Of a DNA stretch of 8,508 nt, positions 4,644 to 8,508 are shown one piece after another. The first letter of the stretch is position 1; each line of letters begins with the position of its first letter. The position numbers and the translations under genes were made by a program. Below the pieces are notes generated by a model that was not told where the DNA came from, ran no database searches, and saw nothing but the letters and a program-made list of their open reading frames with translations. This stretch comes from an uncultured Burkholderiales bacterium (GTDB taxonomy: Bacteria; Pseudomonadota; Gammaproteobacteria; Burkholderiales; Burkholderiaceae_C): the NCBI GenBank assembly GCA_903887655.1, contig CAISQQ010000339.1, forward strand, positions 1 to 8,508. The letters run 5' to 3'.

Positions 4644-6854
4644 TTACTTGGGCGCTGCAGCAGCGCTTGGGGCTTCGCTCGCCTTGGTGGCCTCAGGCAA
4701 CGCGCCGGTCATGGGGGGCGTTGAAGAGTCGGCGCTTGGCGCCACCACGGCTGGTGGATTCATCTCGGGGGTCTTGGCCGCAGGCGCTGCGTGAGGCGCC
4801 ACAGGCAAGAGGGGCACCAAGAGGAGCGCCACAATGTTGATGATCTTGATCAAGGGGTTGACCGCGGGGCCGGCGGTGTCCTTGTAGGGGTCGCCCACGG
4901 TGTCACCCGTCACCGCCGCTTTGTGTGCATCGCTGCCCTTGCCGCCAAAGTGGCCGTCTTCAATGTATTTTTTGGCATTGTCCCAAGCGCCACCACCCGT
5001 GCACATGGAAATGGCAACAAAAAGGCCCGTGACAATCGTGCCCATCAGCAAGCCACCCAAGGCTTTGGGCCCGAGGATCAAGCCCACCAAAATGGGAACC
5101 ACCACAGGCAAGAGCGAGGGAATCATCATCTCTTTGATGGCGGCGGTGGTGAGCATGTCGACGGCGCGACCATACTCGGGCTTGCCCGATCCATCCATGA
5201 TGCCTTTGATCTCGCGAAATTGACGCCTCACCTCTTCCACCACCGCAGAGGCGGATCGGCCCACGGCCTCCATCGCCATGGCGCCAAAGAGATAGGGAAT
5301 CATGCCCCCAATAAAGAGGCCCACGATCACCAAGGGGTCGGAGAGGTCAAAGGTGACATCTTGTCCACTCGCTGACAATTTGTGGGTGTAGTCGGCAAAA
5401 AGCACCAAGGCGGCCAAACCGGCCGAGCCAATGGCATAACCCTTGGTCACGGCTTTGGTGGTGTTGCCCACCGCGTCCAAGGGGTCGGTGACTTCGCGCA
5501 CGCTCGCAGGCAACTCGGCCATCTCGGCAATACCGCCGGCGTTGTCGGTGATGGGGCCATAGGCGTCCAAGGCGACCACGATGCCGGCCATGCTGAGCAT
5601 GGCGGTGGCCGCAATGGCCACACCATACAGATCCGCCATGCCGTAGGCGGCCAAGATCGCCGCACACACCGACAGCACGGGGTAAGCGGTGGACTTCATG
5701 GAAATACCAATGCCCGCGATGATGTTGGTGGCGTGTCCTGTGGTGGAGGCTTGGGCGACGTGTTTGACCGGCGCGTAATCGGTGCCCGTGTAGTACTCCG
5801 TGATCCACACGAGGGCGGCGGTGAGCAAGAGCCCGACCGTGCACGATCCAAACAAGGCCAGGCGTGAGCCGCTCGCTTTGATGGCATCATCGGGCATCAT
5901 GTTCCAAGTCACCAGCGCAAATGCGCCCAGACTCAAGAGACCTGCCACGATCAAGCCCTTGTAGAGGGCGGGCATCACGTTTTTCATGCCAGGCGATGCT
6001 TTGACGAAAAAGCAGCCCACAATCGAGGCCAGAATCGACACACCGCCCAGCACCAAGGGGTAGAGGGCGGCTTGGGCGGGCGCTGCGCTCACCACCAAGG
6101 CGCCGAGCACCATGGTGGCAATCAAGGTCACCGCATAGGTCTCAAAGAGGTCAGCGGCCATGCCTGCACAGTCGCCCACGTTGTCGCCCACATTGTCGGC
6201 AATGACGGCTGGGTTCCTCGGGTCGTCCTCAGGGATACCGGCTTCGACTTTGCCCACCAAGTCGGCGCCCACATCGGCGCCTTTGGTGAAGATGCCGCCA
6301 CCGAGCCGGGCAAAAATGGAGATGAGCGAGGAGCCAAAGGCGAAACCAATCAAGGGGTTGAGCAGTTCAGACAACTGTTGACCTGAGGCGCCAGGATTGT
6401 TCCGGGTTAAAAACCAAAAAAAGCCGCTCACCCCGATGAGCCCCAAACCCACCACCAGCATGCCGGTGATGGCCCCGCCCTTGAACGCGACATCCAAGGC
6501 CGGCGCAATGCCACCGGTGGCGGCTTGGGCGGTGCGCACATTGGCTTTGACCGACACATTCATGCCGATAAAGCCGCATGCGCCCGAGAGCACCGCCCCC
6601 ATCACAAAGCCCACGGCCGTGATGGAGTCCAAAAAGAGCCCAATGAGGATGGTCAAAATGACACCCACCATGGCAATGGTTTGGTATTGCCGCGCTAAGT
6701 AAGCACCAGCGCCTTGTTCAATCGCTGCCGCAATGTCTTGCATGCGCGCGTTGCCTGGGTCCATGGCCAAAATAGAAGATCGGGCCCAAAAGCCATAAAG
6801 CACGGCCACAAGGCCACATGCAAGCGCAAAGATCAGCGCAGTATTGCCAGACAT
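4644..6854 (-). CDS. hppA: Proton-translocating membrane pyrophosphatase, potassium-independent type
   Basis: Integral membrane PPase that hydrolyses pyrophosphate and exports protons across the cytoplasmic membrane. The 736 residues have the many hydrophobic helices of the family (about 16 expected). Substrate-site motifs are GGGIFTKGADVGADLVGKVE (185-204), DNVGDNVGDCAGMAADLFE (220-238), DAYGPITDNAGG (430-441) and GDTVGDPYKDTAGPAVN (650-666). GNTTKAVTKG (463-472) carries Lys467 and Thr470 where potassium-dependent enzymes have Ala and Gly/Ala, which marks the K+-independent H+ pump. The last ~50 residues (685-736), after the final hydrophobic segment, are an Ala/Pro/Ser/Thr-rich tail not usual for the core family; since M-PPase termini face outward, it probably lies in the periplasm. 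The start ATG 6854 has a strong AAGGAG five bases upstream. It is divergent from ppa, whose soluble product consumes the same PPi. Confidence 0.97.
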   Translation of the reverse strand: MSGNTALIFALACGLVAVLYGFWARSSILAMDPGNARMQDIAAAIEQGAGAYLARQYQTIAMVGVILTILIGLFLDSITAVGFVMGAVLSGACGFIGMNVSVKANVRTAQAATGGIAPALDVAFKGGAITGMLVVGLGLIGVSGFFWFLTRNNPGASGQQLSELLNPLIGFAFGSSLISIFARLGGGIFTKGADVGADLVGKVEAGIPEDDPRNPAVIADNVGDNVGDCAGMAADLFETYAVTLIATMVLGALVVSAAPAQAALYPLVLGGVSILASIVGCFFVKASPGMKNVMPALYKGLIVAGLLSLGAFALVTWNMMPDDAIKASGSRLALFGSCTVGLLLTAALVWITEYYTGTDYAPVKHVAQASTTGHATNIIAGIGISMKSTAYPVLSVCAAILAAYGMADLYGVAIAATAMLSMAGIVVALDAYGPITDNAGGIAEMAELPASVREVTDPLDAVGNTTKAVTKGYAIGSAGLAALVLFADYTHKLSASGQDVTFDLSDPLVIVGLFIGGMIPYLFGAMAMEAVGRSASAVVEEVRRQFREIKGIMDGSGKPEYGRAVDMLTTAAIKEMMIPSLLPVVVPILVGLILGPKALGGLLMGTIVTGLFVAISMCTGGGAWDNAKKYIEDGHFGGKGSDAHKAAVTGDTVGDPYKDTAGPAVNPLIKIINIVALLLVPLLPVAPHAAPAAKTPEMNPPAVVAPSADSSTPPMTGALPEATKASEAPSAAAAPK

Positions 6855-6859
6855 AAACT

Positions 6860-6865
6860 CTCCTT
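6860..6865 (-). promoter_or_regulatory. Strong ribosome binding site of hppA
   Basis: AAGGAG on the minus strand, a near-full Shine-Dalgarno sequence five bases before ATG 6854. It fixes the start and suggests efficient translation, in contrast to ppa. Confidence 0.8.
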
Positions 6866-7043
6866 AAAAGGTAAAGATCGCAGACATTGATGGTGGAACC
6901 GATAAAGTCCACCCCCGACTCAATCCATCCAAAGCCCATCCCTCAAGGGTTGGGTGTCATCCCGCCCAATCCAACACGCGACGCTGTCGTCCAGTCTTCC
7001 TATAGACCCTGGTGTTGACAAGGATAAGGGGCGCTGTCATGGA

Positions 7044-7057
7044 ATTGATGCATCAAT
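7044..7057. promoter_or_regulatory. 14-bp perfect palindrome, candidate operator
   Basis: ATTGATGCATCAAT reads the same on both strands. It lies about 100 bp upstream of the ppa start and 190 bp upstream of hppA. The half-site TTGAT resembles that of FNR/CRP-type regulators, but the half-sites here are two bases apart, not four, so I do not assign a regulator. Confidence 0.45.
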
Positions 7058-7154
7058 GTATACCCAAAGCGTTGTCATGAAGGCCCATTGGGCTTGGGAA
7101 AGGCTTAAAATAGGGTATGTACTGAATTTTTTCTTTCTCTCAACCTTCAAAACC

Positions 7155-7694
7155 ATGTCATTAGATAACGTAAACCCTGGCCCCGACGCTCCGAATTTTT
7201 TTAACGTCATCATTGAAATCCCCATGAATGCCGACCCCGTCAAGTACGAGGTGGACAAAGAGTCGGGGGCGATTTTTGTGGATCGCTTCATGAGCACCTC
7301 CATGCACTACCCCACCAACTACGGCTACGTGCCCAAGACCATCAGTGGCGATGGAGACCCGGTGGACGTCTTGGTGATCACCCCGGTGCCCTTGATTCCA
7401 GGGGTTGTGGTGACGTGCAGGCCCATTGGCATTTTGAAAATGGAAGACGAAGCGGGCATGGACGGCAAGATTTTGGCCGTTCCCACCGACAAGATTTTGT
7501 CGATCTACACCCAGTGGCAAAAGCCCGAGGACTTGAATCCCATGCGCTTAAAAACCATCACCCATTTCTTTGAGCATTACAAAGACTTGGAAGTGGGCAA
7601 GTGGGTCAAGGTGTTGGGCTGGGAAGGCCCCGATGCTGCGCGCCAAGAAGTGGCTGAGGGCATCCACAACTACCAAGCGGCTCAGAAAAAATAA
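7155..7694 (+). CDS. ppa: Soluble inorganic pyrophosphatase, family I
   Basis: Cytosolic Mg-dependent enzyme that splits pyrophosphate into two phosphates, drawing PPi-releasing biosynthetic reactions forward. The 179 residues fit the family (E. coli 176). Active-site residues are all visible: K30 and E32 in VKYEVDK, R44 in FVDRF, Y56 in YPTNYGYVP, the signature DGDPVDV with D66, D68 and D71, D98/D103/K105 in MEDEAGMDGK, and Y142/K143 in FFEHYKDLE. I chose ATG 7155 (MSLDNVNPGPDAP), the usual N-terminus for betaproteobacterial enzymes; an in-frame start at 6954 would add 67 residues of non-conserved sequence. No clear Shine-Dalgarno precedes it: the leader is pyrimidine-rich (TTTTTTCTTTCTCTC, 7128-7142). 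It is divergent from hppA and convergent with the DUF482 gene, 79 nt away. Confidence 0.97.
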   Translation: MSLDNVNPGPDAPNFFNVIIEIPMNADPVKYEVDKESGAIFVDRFMSTSMHYPTNYGYVPKTISGDGDPVDVLVITPVPLIPGVVVTCRPIGILKMEDEAGMDGKILAVPTDKILSIYTQWQKPEDLNPMRLKTITHFFEHYKDLEVGKWVKVLGWEGPDAARQEVAEGIHNYQAAQKK

Positions 7695-7703
7695 GTCTGC
7701 TGC

Positions 7704-7730
7704 GTTGGCCGTAGGCTTTAAGCCGACAAC
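7704..7730 (+). terminator. Weak stem-loop after ppa
   Basis: GTTGGC (7704-7709) pairs imperfectly with GCCGACAAC (7722-7730), and GGCTT/AAGCC (7714-7718 and 7720-7724) forms a small internal hairpin. It lies in the 79-bp space between convergent genes, where a terminator is expected. No U-run follows on either strand, so the call is tentative. Confidence 0.35.
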
Positions 7731-7773
7731 CTTAACCTTTAACCGTTAGCAGGTAGGGGAGGGCGCCCACCGC

Positions 7774-8508
7774 CTAGGGTTGGGCTTTGATGGGGTTGCG
7801 GCTTTTGAGGTGCTCCAAGTACTCATTCACGCCTTGGCCCTCACGCTCTAAAAAGTGCTCCACCGCATTGGCAAAACTCGGGTGCGCCAACCAATGCGCG
7901 CTGTGGGTGGAGACCGGTAGCAAGGCCCGGGCCATTTTGTGCTCGCCTTGTGCGCCGCCTTCAAACCGATCGACCCCGTGCTCGATGCACCAAGCCAAAG
8001 GCTGGTAGTAACAGGCCTCAAAGTGCAAGCAGTCCACTCGCTTGGTCGCACCCCAGTAGCGCCCGTAGGCCACCCTGGGGGCCTGCGTGGTGGGGTGTCG
8101 CTCCAGGCCAATGAGGCTACACGCCATGTCTTCACCGCCTTGCTGCGCTTTAAAGAGCAGCCAATTCTCGGGCATGAGGCGCGCTTGCGCGCGAAAGAAC
8201 TCGCGACTTAAATAGGGCGCATTGCCGTGTTCGTAATAGGTTTGTGAGTAACAGCGGTAGAAAAAGTCCCAGTTCTCCTCGCTCATGTCGGGGCCTTCGA
8301 TGGCGCAAAACTCAACACCGGCGTGGAGAACTTTGTTTCTTTCTTGGCGAATTTTTTTGCGCTTGTCTTGGTTGAGGGTCATCAAAAAATCATCAAAACT
8401 CGTCACCCGTGGGGCACCCGGGTTTTGCCAATGGAACTGCACGGTTTGGCGCTCAAGGAGGCCCAGCGCAGCGCTGGCACGCTGGTCGTCTGCACTGGTA
8501 AAGAGCAG
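7774..8508 (-). CDS. DUF482 / FemAB-like GNAT-fold acyltransferase family protein, 5' end outside the window
   Basis: Member of the FemAB_like family (DUF482, PF04339), GNAT-fold proteins often labelled peptidogalycan biosynthesis/recognition; no reaction is established. The frame stays open to the right edge, giving 244 C-terminal residues of a protein that is usually about 380-400 long. The GTG at 8442 is therefore not its start: upstream codons LLFTSADDQRASAALGLLER continue the family pattern into TVQFHWQNPG. Other hallmarks are DKRKKIRQERNKV, FFYRCYSQTYYEHG, PYLSREFF, YGRYWGA, LHFEACYYQPLAWCIEHG and EGGAQGEHKMAR, then THSAHWLAHP near the end. The stop is TAG at 7774-7776. It converges on ppa with no evident functional link. 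Family assignment firm, role unknown. Confidence 0.85.
   Translation of the reverse strand: MLFTSADDQRASAALGLLERQTVQFHWQNPGAPRVTSFDDFLMTLNQDKRKKIRQERNKVLHAGVEFCAIEGPDMSEENWDFFYRCYSQTYYEHGNAPYLSREFFRAQARLMPENWLLFKAQQGGEDMACSLIGLERHPTTQAPRVAYGRYWGATKRVDCLHFEACYYQPLAWCIEHGVDRFEGGAQGEHKMARALLPVSTHSAHWLAHPSFANAVEHFLEREGQGVNEYLEHLKSRNPIKAQP

Larger units (their letters stand above)
6855..7154. promoter_or_regulatory. 300-bp divergent regulatory region between hppA and ppa
   Basis: Must hold the promoters of both pyrophosphatase genes. Seen in it: a small inverted repeat in the hppA leader, GGTGGA (6892-6897) with TCCACC (6908-6913); a TTGACA at 7015-7020 with no good -10 at normal spacing; a 14-bp palindrome at 7044-7057; two copies of GCGYTGTCATGRA (7031-7043 and 7069-7081) flanking that palindrome; and an A/T-rich TAAAATAGGGTATGTA stretch (7106-7121) just upstream of ppa, the best place for the ppa -10. 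Plus-strand frame 6954-7154 is open in phase with ppa but has no homology-like features and I treat it as untranslated. Confidence 0.55.

Noticed and set aside
4791..5375. 194-codon open frame opposite hppA on the plus strand
   Set aside because: Its product is rich in His, Gly, Arg and Gln with no recognisable motif, as expected for the antisense of a GC-rich membrane protein gene; hppA itself is unambiguous.
7015..7043. Promoter using the perfect TTGACA at 7015-7020
   Set aside because: No hexamer resembling TATAAT lies 16-18 bases downstream; the best match (TGGAAT) needs a 19-base spacer.
7045..7056. FNR/ANR box (TTGAT-N4-ATCAA)
   Set aside because: The half-sites match but are separated by only two bases, so the spacing is wrong for that regulator class.
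6954..7154. 67-residue N-terminal extension of Ppa
   Set aside because: The extension is non-conserved in character and contains leader-like sequence; the family N-terminus begins at MSLDNV, ATG 7155.

Overview
The window looks like chromosomal DNA of a betaproteobacterium, most likely a member of the Burkholderiales close to the Comamonadaceae. This is inferred from protein style, not from a search. It holds a Bug-family periplasmic receptor, a potassium-independent proton-pumping pyrophosphatase, a short family I soluble pyrophosphatase and a DUF482 (FemAB-like) protein, which commonly occur together in that group. No rRNA, tRNA, CRISPR array, insertion sequence or phage gene was seen.

Layout. 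Positions 1-243 hold no supportable gene; the left edge is an almost pure C tract. From about 4244 down to 244, four genes lie on the minus strand in transcription order: an isocitrate lyase/PEP mutase superfamily lyase (3355-4203, with its likely N-terminus in another frame up to 4244), a LeuC-like aconitase-family large subunit (1915-3318), a LeuD-like small subunit (1265-1918) and a Bug-type solute receptor (244-1221). Gaps are 36 nt, a 4-nt overlap and 43 nt, so they probably form one operon. Positions 4245-4643 are a spacer with a 12-bp tandem repeat and a perfect hairpin downstream of hppA. hppA (4644-6854, minus) and ppa (7155-7694, plus) diverge from a 300-bp region that contains a 14-bp perfect palindrome. 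A DUF482 gene (7774 to beyond 8508, minus) converges on ppa and runs off the right end.

How the genes work together. The two pyrophosphatases share one substrate. The soluble Ppa hydrolyses cytosolic PPi to pull biosynthesis forward, while HppA couples the same hydrolysis to proton export. The four-gene operon is the most interesting part. A receptor for a carboxylate-type solute, a two-subunit hydro-lyase related to isopropylmalate isomerase but altered at substrate-contact motifs, and a C-C lyase with the KRCGH catalytic motif would together make a complete small route: capture an organic acid, hydrate or isomerise it to a 2-hydroxy (malate-like) acid, and cleave that to a 2-oxo acid plus a short carboxylate. 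The closest known logic is dimethylmaleate hydratase (DmdAB) plus 2,3-dimethylmalate lyase of nicotinate fermentation; the substrate here is not known. The lyase gene appears to carry a one-base frameshift close to its 5' end.
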